DNA of 64,000 nt from Specibacter cremeus (GTDB lineage: Bacteria > Actinomycetota > Actinomycetes > Actinomycetales > Micrococcaceae). The notes under the pieces are model-generated. The model did no database searches and was not told where the DNA came from. It worked only from the letters and a program-made list of their open reading frames with translations. Below are positions 1 to 9,991 of this stretch, one piece after another; the first letter of the stretch is position 1; each line of letters opens with the position of its first letter. Position numbers and translations under genes: made by a program. The stretch lies in the NCBI RefSeq assembly GCF_003946885.1, contig NZ_RWKQ01000009.1:3856-67855 (forward strand), in the 5' to 3' direction.

Positions 1-43
1 TGGTCGAATACCACCCGCGCCGCGCCGGCTGAACCCGTGCGGC

Positions 44-115
44 GGTGGTTGAGCCCGTCGAAACCGTCGGTGGTTGAGCCCGTCGAAACCCCCGGTGGTT
101 GAGCCCGTCGAAACC
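44..115. repeat. three tandem copies of the dispersed palindromic repeat
   Basis: Three identical 22-nt copies lie at 44-65, 69-90 and 94-115 with a 25-nt period. Their core is GGTTGAGCCCGTCGAAACC. All point the same way, so this array does not fold as one hairpin; it is the tandem form of the element that recurs across the window. A degenerate piece also sits at the left edge (about 1-15). The array ends 8 nt before the stop codon of the SDR gene that reads leftward. Confidence 0.9.
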
Positions 116-122
116 CCGCCGT

Positions 123-926
123 TCAGGCCTTCTTAGTGGATGGCTTCCGCACGAAGGAGGCCACCCCGGCCAGCCGGCCGCCGTCGACCGGCAGCACGGT
201 GCCGGTGACGAACGACGACGCGTCCGACACCAGCCACAGCGCGGCCCGGGCCACGTCGTCGACCTGGCCCAGTCGGCCCAATGGCACGGCCGCCGCAGCC
301 CCGGCCTGCGCCGCCGGACCGGCCGCGGCCAGGGCGTCGGTCAGGATGGGCCCGGGCGCGATGGCGTTGACCCGGATCCCGGCGTCGGCGTAGTCGAGGG
401 CGGCCACGCGGGTGAGTCCCCCGACGCCATATTTGGCGGACACGTAGCCGGCCAGCCCCGAGACGCCCTGCTCGCCGGCCGTGGAGGACAGGTTGACGAT
501 GGCGCCGCCGGCCGGGTTGTCCAGCATGAGTTCGATCTCGTACTTCAGCGACAGGAACACACCGCGCAGCGTCACGGCCAGGGAGCTGTCGAAGTCGGCG
601 CTATCCCATTGGGCCAGCGGGGTGGGCGGCCGCCCGCCGCCGGCGGCGTTGTTGACGGCGATGTCCAACCTGCCGAACGTGTCCCGGATGCCGGCCAGCA
701 AGGCCCGCATGGAGTCCTCACCGGTGACATCGGCGGTCACGGCCGTGGCGTCACCTCCGGCAGCGTTGATGGTGGCAACGTTCTTCTCCAGCGCCGGCCG
801 GTCCCGGGCGGCGAGCACCACGCGGGCGCCCTCCTGCGCGAACGTCTGGGCGATGGCGGCCCCGATCCCCCGGCTGGCGCCGACCACCACCGCAATCTTG
901 CCCTCCAGTTGACCCGCACCGTTCAT
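123..926 (-). CDS. SDR family NAD(P)-dependent oxidoreductase
   Basis: A 267-residue classical short-chain dehydrogenase. The dinucleotide-binding motif is GASRGIG at residues 16-22 (the usual leading Thr is Gly), followed by NNAA, a catalytic Ser in LSSTA, and YVSAK with Tyr and Lys near residues 160 and 164. The protein is presumably cytoplasmic and oxidises or reduces a hydroxyl/keto group; the substrate cannot be read from sequence. I chose the ATG at 926 because GGAAGG precedes it at good spacing. The open frame continues upstream to 989, but that part is only translation of the palindromic repeat at 941-962 and is not protein-like. No cofactor preference is assigned. Confidence 0.88.
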   Translation of the reverse strand: MNGAGQLEGKIAVVVGASRGIGAAIAQTFAQEGARVVLAARDRPALEKNVATINAAGGDATAVTADVTGEDSMRALLAGIRDTFGRLDIAVNNAAGGGRPPTPLAQWDSADFDSSLAVTLRGVFLSLKYEIELMLDNPAGGAIVNLSSTAGEQGVSGLAGYVSAKYGVGGLTRVAALDYADAGIRVNAIAPGPILTDALAAAGPAAQAGAAAAVPLGRLGQVDDVARAALWLVSDASSFVTGTVLPVDGGRLAGVASFVRKPSTKKA

Positions 927-940
927 GGGCACTTCCTTCC

Positions 941-1018
941 GGTGATTGAGCCCGTCGAAATCACGCTGGGTCTCGACAAGCTCGACCACCGCAACCGGTG
1001 ATTGAGCCCGTCGAAATC
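941..1018. repeat. dispersed palindromic repeat cluster, three copies
   Basis: Copies at 941-962 and 997-1018 read GGTGATTGAGCC...GAAATC. An inverted copy at 969-990 reads GGTCTCGACAAG...GACCACC. The inverted pair can form a hairpin. The cluster lies between the divergent starts of the SDR gene (926) and the TetR gene (1129), so here it sits upstream of two genes instead of after a stop codon. Confidence 0.9.
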
Positions 1019-1092
1019 ACGCTCCCCAAGAAATCATTCGGCCCCGAGACACTCGCGTCAACCCTTAACAAGCGCACAACGCGATCCAATAG

Positions 1093-1122
1093 TTGCCTTG
1101 AGTGCAAAGTTGCACTTAGTGT
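1093..1122 (+). promoter_or_regulatory. promoter with perfect palindromic TetR operator in the spacer
   Basis: The palindrome AGTGCAA-AG-TTGCACT (1101-1116) is perfect on both arms. It lies between a -35-like TTGCCT (1093-1098) and a -10-like TAGTGT (1117-1122), which starts 12 nt before the TetR ATG. An operator filling the promoter spacer is the usual arrangement for autorepression, so the TetR protein encoded next probably binds here and controls itself and the exporter gene behind it. The promoter boxes are inferred by eye; the palindrome is directly visible. Confidence 0.65.
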
Positions 1123-1128
1123 AGAGGC

Positions 1129-1740
1129 ATGTCGACAGTCTCCACCCCGTCCCGCCGTGAACTGAACAAGACGGCCACACGGGACGCGATCGCCCAAGCG
1201 GCGCTGGACTTCCTGCGCACCCGGGACCTGAAGGATTTCACCGTCGACGACGTCGCCAACGCCGCGGGCGTCTCGCGGCGCACGTTCTTCAACTACTTCA
1301 GCTCCGTCGAGGCGGCCGTCGCCAGCTTCACGCAGCGATACCTCGACTCGGTCATCGTCGCGTTCGAGGCCCGGCCCGCCGACGAACCGATCCTGGTCTC
1401 CGCCCGGGCGGCGCTGAGCGAGGTGGACAACCCCCGCGACCTGGCGGTGCTGGCCGAGACGTTCACGCTGACCCACGACCCCCAGCTGGGCCGGTTCCAG
1501 CTCCAGGCGTGGGAGGAGTGCAGCCAGAAGATCACGGCGCTGGCCCGCACACGACTGCCGGCCGGCACCGGCGAACTCTACCTGAACGTGCTCGTCGGCG
1601 CGGTGATCGGCGGCTGCCGGTCCGCCGTCCTGGTGTGGTTCGCCGAACATGGAAGCGACACCTCCCCGGCCTCCCTGGCCCGCCTGCGCGGGCTCCTCGG
1701 CGAGGCCGTTTCCCTGCTCCAGCGCGGCTTCGCGGACTAG
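1129..1740 (+). CDS. TetR family transcriptional regulator
   Basis: 203 residues. The N-terminal helix-turn-helix is typical: TVDDVANAAGVSRRTFFNYF at about residues 38-57, ahead of a variable ligand-binding C-terminal domain. The gene is followed after 31 nt by an MMPL exporter on the same strand, so it is probably the local repressor of that pump. A perfect 7-2-7 palindrome at 1101-1116 inside its own promoter supports autoregulation. A -10-like TAGTGT six nucleotides before the ATG suggests a leaderless or very short-leader mRNA, although AGAGG could also act as a ribosome-binding site. The ligand is unknown. Confidence 0.9.
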   Translation: MSTVSTPSRRELNKTATRDAIAQAALDFLRTRDLKDFTVDDVANAAGVSRRTFFNYFSSVEAAVASFTQRYLDSVIVAFEARPADEPILVSARAALSEVDNPRDLAVLAETFTLTHDPQLGRFQLQAWEECSQKITALARTRLPAGTGELYLNVLVGAVIGGCRSAVLVWFAEHGSDTSPASLARLRGLLGEAVSLLQRGFAD

Positions 1741-1771
1741 ACCCCTCCCGGCACCACACGAACGGATCCCC

Positions 1772-4282
1772 ATGGCACTGTTGCTCCACCGGCTCGGCCG
1801 CTTCTCCGCCCACAAGCCCTGGCTCATCATCACCATCTGGGCGCTCATCCTGGGCATCGTTGGCGGTTCGGCCGCCCTGTTCCACGGCCAGATGTCCAAC
1901 AACTTCCAGATCCCCGGCACCGAGACCCAGCAGATGGCCGACAAGCTGAAGGCCGACCTGCCGGACGCCTCCGGCGGCACGGGCACGGTCGTGTTCACCA
2001 CGAAGGACGGCAAACCGTTCACGCCGGCCCAGGAGAAGGCCGTCACGACCGCCCTGGACAACGTCAGGTCCGTGCCAAGCGTGCGCGGCGTGATCGACCC
2101 GTTCATCACGCAGGCCGGCATCGACAAAGGCCTGGCCACCGTGGCGGGCAAGAAGACCCAGCTGGCCCAGGGCGAGCAGGCGATCACCGCCGGCCAGGCA
2201 CAGCTCGATGCCCAGAAGGCGCAGCTCGCGACCCTGCCGGCGGGCTCCCCCCAGGCCCAGGCCGGGCAGGCGCAACTGGGCGCCGGGCAGGCCCAGCTCG
2301 ACGCCAAGAAGGCCGAGCTGCTGAAGGGCCGGGCCGCGCTGGCCACCGGGGAACGCACCGCGCGGGCATCCTCCGGCGTCCGGTTCGTGTCGCAGAACGG
2401 ACAGGCCGCGATCGCACAGCTCCAGTTCACCGTCGCGGTCAACGCCGTCACCCCCGCCGAGCGCCAGCACGTGCAGGACGTCATCAACAAGGCCACGGAC
2501 GCCGGCGTCACGGTGAACTACAGCAAGGACATCACCGAGGACGTCTCGGCCCTGTTCGGCTTCGCCGAGGTCGCCGGGGTGGTGGTCGCCGCCGTCGTGC
2601 TGCTGATCATGCTCGGCACGCTCGTGGCCGTCGGCCTCCCGCTGCTCATGGCGCTGATCGGCGTGGGCGTGGGCGTCGGCGGCACGTTCGCGCTGACCGG
2701 CGTCATCGACATGTCCTCCATCTCCCCCATGCTGGCGCTCATGCTGGGCCTGGCCGTCGGCATCGACTACTCGCTGTTCATCATCAACCGGCACCGCCAG
2801 CAGCTGCTCGCCGGCAAGGACGTCAAGGAGTCGATCGCGCTCGCCACCGGCACATCCGGCAACGCCGTCCTGTTCGCCGGCCTGACGGTGGTCATCGCAC
2901 TGGCCGCACTGGCCGTGACCGGCCTGCCGTTCCTGGCCGTACTGGGACTGGCCGCGGCCGCCACGGTCGCCGTCGCCGTCGTCATCGCCCTGACCCTGAC
3001 CCCGGCCCTGCTCTCGCTGATCGGCCCGCGCATCATCTCCAGGCGCAAATGGTTGGCCACCGCGCAGCGCCAGGACAGGAACGACGACGGCGAGCCCGCC
3101 TCCGCGGGGCATCTCACCGCCGCCGGCGGCTCGGGCCGCGGCTGGGGGCGCTTCGTCACCAGGCGCCCGGTGCTGACACTGGTGGTGGCGGTCGCGGCAC
3201 TGGCCGCCATCGCGATCCCGGCCGGCGGCCTGCGCCTGGCGCTGCCCGACGGCGGGTCCGAGCCGGTGGCCTCGAGCGCGTTCAAGGCGTATTCGCTCAC
3301 CGGCAAGAACTTCGGCGCGGGCATGAACGGGCCGGTCATCGTGGTCGGCTCCCTGCCGGCCGGGCTCACGGCCGCGCAGGCAACGACCACGAACCTCGAC
3401 GTGGCCGACTCGCTGCGTGCGATCCCGAACGTCGTGGCGGCCGTGCCCGTGGCGGTCAGTGCGGATCACCGCACGGCCGTGTACCAGGTCATCCCGGCCG
3501 AGGGCCCGGCCAGCGCCAGCACCGTCCAGGTCGTCAACGACCTGCGGGCCCGGGCGGCCGGCATCAAGAACGCCACGGGTGTGCAGATCGGCCTGACCGG
3601 CCAAACGGCGGCCAACGTCGACGTCTCCGCCAAGCTGGGAGCGGCGCTGCCGCCCTACCTGGCCATCGTCGTCGGGCTTTCCCTGCTGCTGCTGGTCCTC
3701 GTGTTCCGCTCCATCCTGGTGCCGGTGCTGGCGACGGCCGGGTTCCTGCTCTCGCTGGCGGCCTCGTTCGGCGCGGTCGTGGCCGTGTACCAGTGGGGTT
3801 GGCTGGGTGGCGTGTTCGGCGTGGAGAACCCGGCCGCCGTGCTCAGCTTCCTGCCCATCATCCTGATCGGGGTGCTGTTCGGGCTGGCCATGGACTACCA
3901 GGTGTTCATCGCCTCGGGCATGCGGGAGGCGCATGTGCACGGACAGGACGCGCGGACGGCCGTGCGGACCGGGTTCCGCCATGCCGCGCCGGTGGTGACG
4001 GCGGCCGCCATCATCATGACGAGCGTTTTCTCCGGCTTCATCTTCTCCCACCTGACCATGGTCCGTCCGCTCGGTTTCGCGCTGGCGTTCGGCGTGCTCA
4101 TCGACGCGTTCGTGGTGCGCATGACGATCGTGCCGGCCGCCATGCACCTGCTCGGCGCCTCGGCCTGGTGGCTGCCGAAGTGGCTGGAGCGCATCCTGCC
4201 GGATGTGGACGTCGAGGGCGCCAGGCTGACGGCGCCGGCCGGCGAACCTGAACCCGAGGCCGAGGCGGTCCCCACGCGCTGA
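1772..4282 (+). CDS. MMPL/RND family transporter
   Basis: 836-residue membrane exporter of the MMPL branch of the RND superfamily, expected to use the proton gradient to export lipids or drugs. It has the family plan: one N-terminal helix (about 10-30), an extracytoplasmic loop, a block of membrane helices, then a second loop and helix block. The Asp-Tyr signatures occur in both halves, GIDYSLF near residue 332 and AMDYQVF near 708. The first loop carries an Ala/Gln/Leu-rich repeat (AQLDAQKAQL ... AQLDAKKAEL, about residues 150-185), probably helical or coiled coil. The frame is open upstream of 1772, but that region overlaps the TetR gene, and the protein proper begins MALLLHRLGRF. Likely co-transcribed with the TetR gene. 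Confidence 0.9.
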   Translation: MALLLHRLGRFSAHKPWLIITIWALILGIVGGSAALFHGQMSNNFQIPGTETQQMADKLKADLPDASGGTGTVVFTTKDGKPFTPAQEKAVTTALDNVRSVPSVRGVIDPFITQAGIDKGLATVAGKKTQLAQGEQAITAGQAQLDAQKAQLATLPAGSPQAQAGQAQLGAGQAQLDAKKAELLKGRAALATGERTARASSGVRFVSQNGQAAIAQLQFTVAVNAVTPAERQHVQDVINKATDAGVTVNYSKDITEDVSALFGFAEVAGVVVAAVVLLIMLGTLVAVGLPLLMALIGVGVGVGGTFALTGVIDMSSISPMLALMLGLAVGIDYSLFIINRHRQQLLAGKDVKESIALATGTSGNAVLFAGLTVVIALAALAVTGLPFLAVLGLAAAATVAVAVVIALTLTPALLSLIGPRIISRRKWLATAQRQDRNDDGEPASAGHLTAAGGSGRGWGRFVTRRPVLTLVVAVAALAAIAIPAGGLRLALPDGGSEPVASSAFKAYSLTGKNFGAGMNGPVIVVGSLPAGLTAAQATTTNLDVADSLRAIPNVVAAVPVAVSADHRTAVYQVIPAEGPASASTVQVVNDLRARAAGIKNATGVQIGLTGQTAANVDVSAKLGAALPPYLAIVVGLSLLLLVLVFRSILVPVLATAGFLLSLAASFGAVVAVYQWGWLGGVFGVENPAAVLSFLPIILIGVLFGLAMDYQVFIASGMREAHVHGQDARTAVRTGFRHAAPVVTAAAIIMTSVFSGFIFSHLTMVRPLGFALAFGVLIDAFVVRMTIVPAAMHLLGASAWWLPKWLERILPDVDVEGARLTAPAGEPEPEAEAVPTR

Positions 4283-4349
4283 CGCGGGCCCGGGCAGCCC
4301 GGCGGCTATACTGTGAGCCACCGCACACCTCGGCCTTCCGGAGCTGCCC

Positions 4350-5606
4350 GTGTCCACCATGCACACGTCCTTGCACCGGCACGGCACAGACCTGCCGCGG
4401 CCGCTGATCCGGGATTCCTGGCAGCGGTCGCTGCGGTCGCTGCCCGCGCCGGACGCCGTCGTGCCGCCCTTCATCTGGGACCACCGGGACCTGCACGACG
4501 TGCGCCGGGCGCACCCGCTGGCGCCCATCCTGCCCGTGGTCGAACGCCTGCTCGTCGTGCCCAGCCTCGACACGGGGCTGCTCGTGGCCGTCGGCGACGA
4601 ACACGGCCGGCTGCTCTGGGTGGAGGGCGACGCGTCCGCGCGCCGGCACGGCGAGAGCATCAACTTCATCGAGGGCACCGACTGGTCCGAATCGGTGGTC
4701 GGCACGAGCGCCCCGGGCACCGCCCTGGTGCTCGGGGGCAGCGTCCAGGTCGCCGGAACCGAGCACTTCAACCCGGCCGTGCACTCGTGGAGCTGCACTG
4801 CCGTACCCGTGCACGACCCGGATTCCGGCGGCATCCTGGGCATTGTGGACATCACCGGCGGCCCGGAGGCGGTCGGCGACAACACGATGCTGCTGGTGCA
4901 GGCCACGGTGGCGGCCGCCGAGGCGCAGCTGCGCATCGAGCGGCTCGAGCGGCGGGCGGCCGCGACCGGCCGCCGGCGCACGGCACGGCCGCCCGGCCCG
5001 GTAACCGCGCCGAAGCCGCTGTACCGGGACAGCCTGCAGGTGCTCGGCCGCGAGGTCGGGCTGCTGCACGCGGCCGGCCGGTCGCTGGAGCTCAGCGAGC
5101 GGCACACCGAGATCATGGCCATGCTGGCGTTGCACCCCGGCGGGCTCAGCGCCGAGTCGCTCACCGGCATGGTGTACCCGGACGGCACGTCGCTGACCAG
5201 CATCCGCGCCGAAATGGTGCGGCTGCGCCGGCTGCTGCAGAAGCACGCGCCAACCCTGGTGCCGGAGTCCAGACCGTACCGACTCCCCCGCCCGCTGCTG
5301 GTCGACGCCGCACAGGTGCTCTCCCACCTGGACCGCGGCGCGCACAGGCAGGCGCTGAACATCTACCGGGGCGAGGTCCTGCCGCGGTCGGAGGCGCCCG
5401 AGGTCATCGTGCTGCGCAACCGCGTCGGGGCGCTGCTGCGCGAGGCGCTCCTGACCGACGCGGGGCCGGACGCGCTGCTGGCCTACCTGCAGTTGCCGGA
5501 GGCCGCGGACGACGACGAGGCCTGGCGCAGTGCCCTGCGCGTCCTGCCGCCGCGCTCACCGCGGCGGGCCGCCGTCGTCGCGCATCTGGAGGCACTCGGG
5601 GCCTGA
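4350..5606 (+). CDS. GAF domain-containing transcriptional regulator (AcoR-like, without AAA+ domain)
   Basis: 418 residues. The N-terminal 80 residues include RDSWQRSL, common in regulators of alcohol and acetoin catabolism. A GAF-like sensor follows (about 85-200, including NFIEGTDWSESVVGTSAPGT and WSCTAVPVHDP), and the C-terminal half (about 245-418) looks like a winged-helix/BTAD-type output region. The sigma-54 AAA+ module of AcoR is absent. In relatives, genes like this sit beside an ExaC-type aldehyde dehydrogenase, AdhP and DUF779; here those enzymes lie 2.9 kb downstream behind a TetR-MFS pair. The GTG at 4350 is used; an ATG at 4359 is equally possible. A TATACT box at 4307-4312 may be its -10 element. 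Confidence 0.72.
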   Translation: MSTMHTSLHRHGTDLPRPLIRDSWQRSLRSLPAPDAVVPPFIWDHRDLHDVRRAHPLAPILPVVERLLVVPSLDTGLLVAVGDEHGRLLWVEGDASARRHGESINFIEGTDWSESVVGTSAPGTALVLGGSVQVAGTEHFNPAVHSWSCTAVPVHDPDSGGILGIVDITGGPEAVGDNTMLLVQATVAAAEAQLRIERLERRAAATGRRRTARPPGPVTAPKPLYRDSLQVLGREVGLLHAAGRSLELSERHTEIMAMLALHPGGLSAESLTGMVYPDGTSLTSIRAEMVRLRRLLQKHAPTLVPESRPYRLPRPLLVDAAQVLSHLDRGAHRQALNIYRGEVLPRSEAPEVIVLRNRVGALLREALLTDAGPDALLAYLQLPEAADDDEAWRSALRVLPPRSPRRAAVVAHLEALGA

Positions 5607-5630
5607 AGCCGGCTCCGACCAGTCGATCGG

Positions 5631-6167
5631 TCAGTCGATGATGCCTTGGACCAGGGCGCCGTATTGCTGGACCAGCTGCTCCTCGGCAATCTCCTCCGGG
5701 CCCAGCAGGCCCAGCGTGCGCACCCCTGCCGCCAGGCCCATGACGGCGCACACCACGAGTTGCGACTTTTGCCGGTCCGGGCTGGTGTCGTGGATCTGCC
5801 CGGCGATCCAGGACACGTATCGTTGCCGCAGATCCCTCCGGGCCGCGGCCGGCTCCGGTGAATCCTGGACCAGCAGGGGCACCATGGCCCAGGGCTCGGA
5901 TTCGTCCGCCTGGCGCCGGGCCAGGATCCGGCGGATCAAGGTGAACCCGATCGGTTCGTCCATGCCGTGAGGGAATTCCGACGTCGGCAGGTCGGGTGCC
6001 GCTGCCGCATAGAGTTTGGCCTTGCTGCCCATGACCTTCATCACCATGGCCGGGGAATAGCCGGCCCGGGTGGCGACGTCCTTGATGGTGACGGCGCTGT
6101 AGCCGCGTTCGCCGAACAGGTGCCGGCCCGCCTCGATGATGGCGTCGCGGGTGCTGGGCTCGTTCAC
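5631..6167 (-). CDS. TetR family transcriptional regulator
   Basis: 178-residue TetR regulator. The HTH is TIKDVATRAGYSPAMVMKVMGS at about residues 22-43. It starts with GTG, and the start overlaps the stop codon of the upstream MFS gene by 4 nt (GTGA), so the two are translationally coupled. In this order the pump gene comes first and its regulator second. The twin GTGAAC/GTTCAC palindromes in front of the pump gene (8275-8315) are the obvious operators. The gene converges on the GAF regulator, whose stop is 25 nt away. The inducing ligand is unknown. Confidence 0.9.
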   Translation of the reverse strand: MNEPSTRDAIIEAGRHLFGERGYSAVTIKDVATRAGYSPAMVMKVMGSKAKLYAAAAPDLPTSEFPHGMDEPIGFTLIRRILARRQADESEPWAMVPLLVQDSPEPAAARRDLRQRYVSWIAGQIHDTSPDRQKSQLVVCAVMGLAAGVRTLGLLGPEEIAEEQLVQQYGALVQGIID

Positions 6168-8254
6168 GGGACGGCCACCCGGGACCCGCCGGTCTGCGCG
6201 CCGGAACCTTCGAAACTGAAATCCATCACGGTCGAGTGTCCAGTGATCACCATCTGCCGGGACTGGGACGCCGCACCCCCCGGTTCCAGGCAGGTGAGGA
6301 TGTAGCGGCCGGCCGGGGGCAGCGGCACCTCGTAGTGTCCGGTGGCGGCCGTGGACGCGGAGACCACGAACTCGCCGGTCGGCCGGGTGAGCGTCACCAG
6401 GGCGCCGGGCAGGGCCCGGCCGGAGCCCTGGACGCTTCCTGACAGCGTGAGCCGCTGGGCGAGCCGGATCTGCTGGGCGCTGGAGGAATCGGCGAATTCC
6501 AGCACCTGGGAGGTGGGTTGCCAGCCGTCGGCGCTGGAAATCACCAGATACCGTCCCGGAGCGGGCAAAACGAGCGAGTAGTGCCCGTCGTTGTCCGCCC
6601 GGCTCCAGTCCGCCGGTTCGCCGTTGATGTGCAGGGCATTGACCACCGCGTGCCGGATGGGCCGGAGGTCTTCGCGCACCACGGTTCCGCTGACCACGAT
6701 CTCGTCGTCGGTGGGGGTGCGCACCTCCTCGGTGACACGAATCGGGGCGGCGGCGGTCGCCATCGCACGTTCCGGCGAGGGCACGCCGGCCACGGATCCC
6801 GCAACCTTGGTGGCCGCCTGCAACCGTGGGATGAACACGGACACGCCGATGGACAGCAGGGCCGCGATGGCCGCGTACCAGAACACCTCCTTGAAGGCGT
6901 CCACGGTGGGCAACGCCACCGGACCCACATGGACCACGGTCGAGGTCAGGACCGCCGCCACCACGGCCGACATGGTGGAGGTGCCCACCGCCCGCAGCAG
7001 CGAGTTCAACCCGTTGGCCGAGGCGGTTTCGGTGATCGGGACCGACCGCATGATCAGTGTGGGCATCGCGGCGTAGGCGATTGCCGTACCCATGGAAACC
7101 ACCGTGGCGCCCAGAATCACCATCCAGATTTCACCGGTGAGGAAGACGCGGGCCACATACGCCACGGCCAGGACCAGGGATCCCACAATCAACGTGATCT
7201 TGGCGCCGTACCGCTTGGTGATCATGGCCGAGACGGGTGCCAGGGCCACCATGGCCAGACCGGACGGAACCATGCACAGGCCGGCCACCACCACGCTGAG
7301 CTCGAAACCATAGCCGCCGATCTTGGGCAACTGGAGCTGTTGGGTGGTGCTGAGCATGTTGGCGTACATGGAGAAGCCGACCAGGATGGAGGCGATGTTG
7401 GTCAACAGCACCGGCCGGCGGGCGGAGGTGCGCAGGTCCACCATGGGCTGGCTGACCCGCAATTCGTATGGGAACCAGACGCCCAGGAAGACCACCGTGC
7501 CAATGAAGAGCAGAATGACCGGTTCACTGCTCCAGCCCCAGTCCCCGCCCTTGGAAATGGCCAGCAACAGCGATGTCAGTGCGGCCGTCAGCAGGAGCGC
7601 GCCGACGACGTCGAACGTGCCTTTGGTGCGCACGGACGACTCCGGGACAATCGCCAGGACGGCAATGATCAGCAGCACGCCGATGCCCGCGGAAATCCAG
7701 AAGATGGCCTGCCAGCCCAGGGACTCGTAGATCAGGCCCGCCAGGGGCAGGCCCAACGCGCTGCCGATGCCGAGGGTGGCGCTCATCAACGCCACCGCCG
7801 AGGCCACCTTCTCCCGCGGGAGTTCGTCGCGCATGATGCTGATGCCGACGGGGATCAGGGACGCGGCCAAGCCCTGGAACGCGCGTCCCACCAACAGCGT
7901 GAACAGGGTTCCGCCGACGGCCGCGATCACCGAGCCGATGACCATCGTCACCATGGCCACAACCATCATCCGCCGCTTGCCGAACATGTCCGCCAGCCGG
8001 GAGACGATGGGCGTGGCCACCGCGCTTGTCAGCAGCGTGACCGTCACCAGCCACGACGCGTTGTCCGCCGACGTGTTCAGGATCTTGGGAAAGTCGGGCA
8101 GCAGCGGCACCACCATGGTCTGCTGCAGAGCCACCACGGTCCCCGCCAGGCACAAGATGGTGACCACGAGGGTGGTCCGTTGCGGGTTGGCGGCGTTCCC
8201 GGCCTGCCGTGTGGCACGGCGCGGCGCGGTGGGGGTGGCCAGATGTGACGGCAC
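6164..8254 (-). CDS. MFS transporter (DHA2-like) with two C-terminal carboxypeptidase-regulatory-like domains
   Basis: 696 residues. Residues about 25-470 form a drug:H+ antiporter-type MFS domain with the loop motif RLADMFGKRRMM and a helix-5 region like antiporter motif C (ATLGIGSALGLPLAGLI). A linker follows, then two beta-sandwich modules resembling carboxypeptidase regulatory domains (about 520-590 and 595-680), each with an A-x-V-x-x-L core and a G-x-Y-x-V/L-P-x-P-G-R-Y end. These tails are soluble and probably cytoplasmic given the even helix count. The start is GTG 8254, which has GAAGGAAG just upstream; upstream codons to 8308 run through the operators. Co-transcribed with the TetR gene that overlaps its stop. 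Confidence 0.85.
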   Translation of the reverse strand: MPSHLATPTAPRRATRQAGNAANPQRTTLVVTILCLAGTVVALQQTMVVPLLPDFPKILNTSADNASWLVTVTLLTSAVATPIVSRLADMFGKRRMMVVAMVTMVIGSVIAAVGGTLFTLLVGRAFQGLAASLIPVGISIMRDELPREKVASAVALMSATLGIGSALGLPLAGLIYESLGWQAIFWISAGIGVLLIIAVLAIVPESSVRTKGTFDVVGALLLTAALTSLLLAISKGGDWGWSSEPVILLFIGTVVFLGVWFPYELRVSQPMVDLRTSARRPVLLTNIASILVGFSMYANMLSTTQQLQLPKIGGYGFELSVVVAGLCMVPSGLAMVALAPVSAMITKRYGAKITLIVGSLVLAVAYVARVFLTGEIWMVILGATVVSMGTAIAYAAMPTLIMRSVPITETASANGLNSLLRAVGTSTMSAVVAAVLTSTVVHVGPVALPTVDAFKEVFWYAAIAALLSIGVSVFIPRLQAATKVAGSVAGVPSPERAMATAAAPIRVTEEVRTPTDDEIVVSGTVVREDLRPIRHAVVNALHINGEPADWSRADNDGHYSLVLPAPGRYLVISSADGWQPTSQVLEFADSSSAQQIRLAQRLTLSGSVQGSGRALPGALVTLTRPTGEFVVSASTAATGHYEVPLPPAGRYILTCLEPGGAASQSRQMVITGHSTVMDFSFEGSGAQTGGSRVAVP

Positions 8255-8274
8255 GGGCTTCCTTCGTCGAGAAC

Positions 8275-8315
8275 TGGTGAACGGGCGTTCACCAAACAAG
8301 TGAACCACCGTTCAC
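8275..8315. promoter_or_regulatory. twin palindromic operators upstream of the MFS-TetR operon
   Basis: Two related inverted repeats lie side by side. The first is TGGTGAACG-GG-CGTTCACCA (8275-8294, perfect 9-2-9). The second is GTGAAC-CACC-GTTCAC (8300-8315, perfect 6-4-6). Their centres are 23 bp apart, about two helical turns, which would place two dimers on the same face of the DNA. They lie 21-61 nt upstream of the MFS start codon. This is the typical layout for a TetR repressor, so the gene at 5631-6167 is the likely binder. Confidence 0.75.
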
Positions 8316-8379
8316 CGGGTCGGGTCAATTTGGCCGGGCCGGGTCGCCGCAGGCTGAGACGCCTGTGCGGCGTCCATCA

Positions 8380-8401
8380 TGCAACCTGGGTGCAACGTTG
8401 C
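8380..8401 (+). promoter_or_regulatory. candidate activator site upstream of exaC
   Basis: TGCAAC occurs twice as a direct repeat (8380-8385 and 8391-8396, 11 nt apart, one helical turn). The second copy forms the palindrome GCAACGTTGC (8392-8401). It lies 61-82 nt before the aldehyde dehydrogenase ATG, a sensible place for a regulator site. The GAF-domain regulator at 4350-5606 is a candidate binder, by inference from gene context only. Confidence 0.35.
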
Positions 8402-8461
8402 CCCGCGTAGGCTCTGGCGGCAAGGACATCGAGGTCCTTCCCGTGCAAAGGAGTTTTGGCA

Positions 8462-9985
<1,524 letters not shown>

Positions 9986-9991
9986 ACCGCG

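Noticed and set aside
44-115. Short regularly spaced repeats that could be taken for a CRISPR array
   Set aside because: Spacing is only 3 nt, the same sequence recurs dispersed through the window, and no cas gene is present.
926-989. N-terminal extension of the SDR protein from an upstream ATG at 989
   Set aside because: The extra residues are translation of the palindromic repeat (VELVET type), and the ATG at 926 has a better ribosome-binding site.
1532-5362. A very long open frame on the minus strand, antisense to MMPL and the GAF regulator
   Set aside because: It is a by-product of high third-position GC. Its translation is low-complexity Arg/Gly/Gln/Asp/His-rich with no domain, while the opposite strand encodes clear families.
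8380-8415. A sigma-54 promoter before exaC, because AcoR-type regulators often act with sigma-54
   Set aside because: No GG-N10-GC element at the right spacing is visible, the regulator lacks the AAA+ domain, and Actinobacteria generally lack sigma-54.
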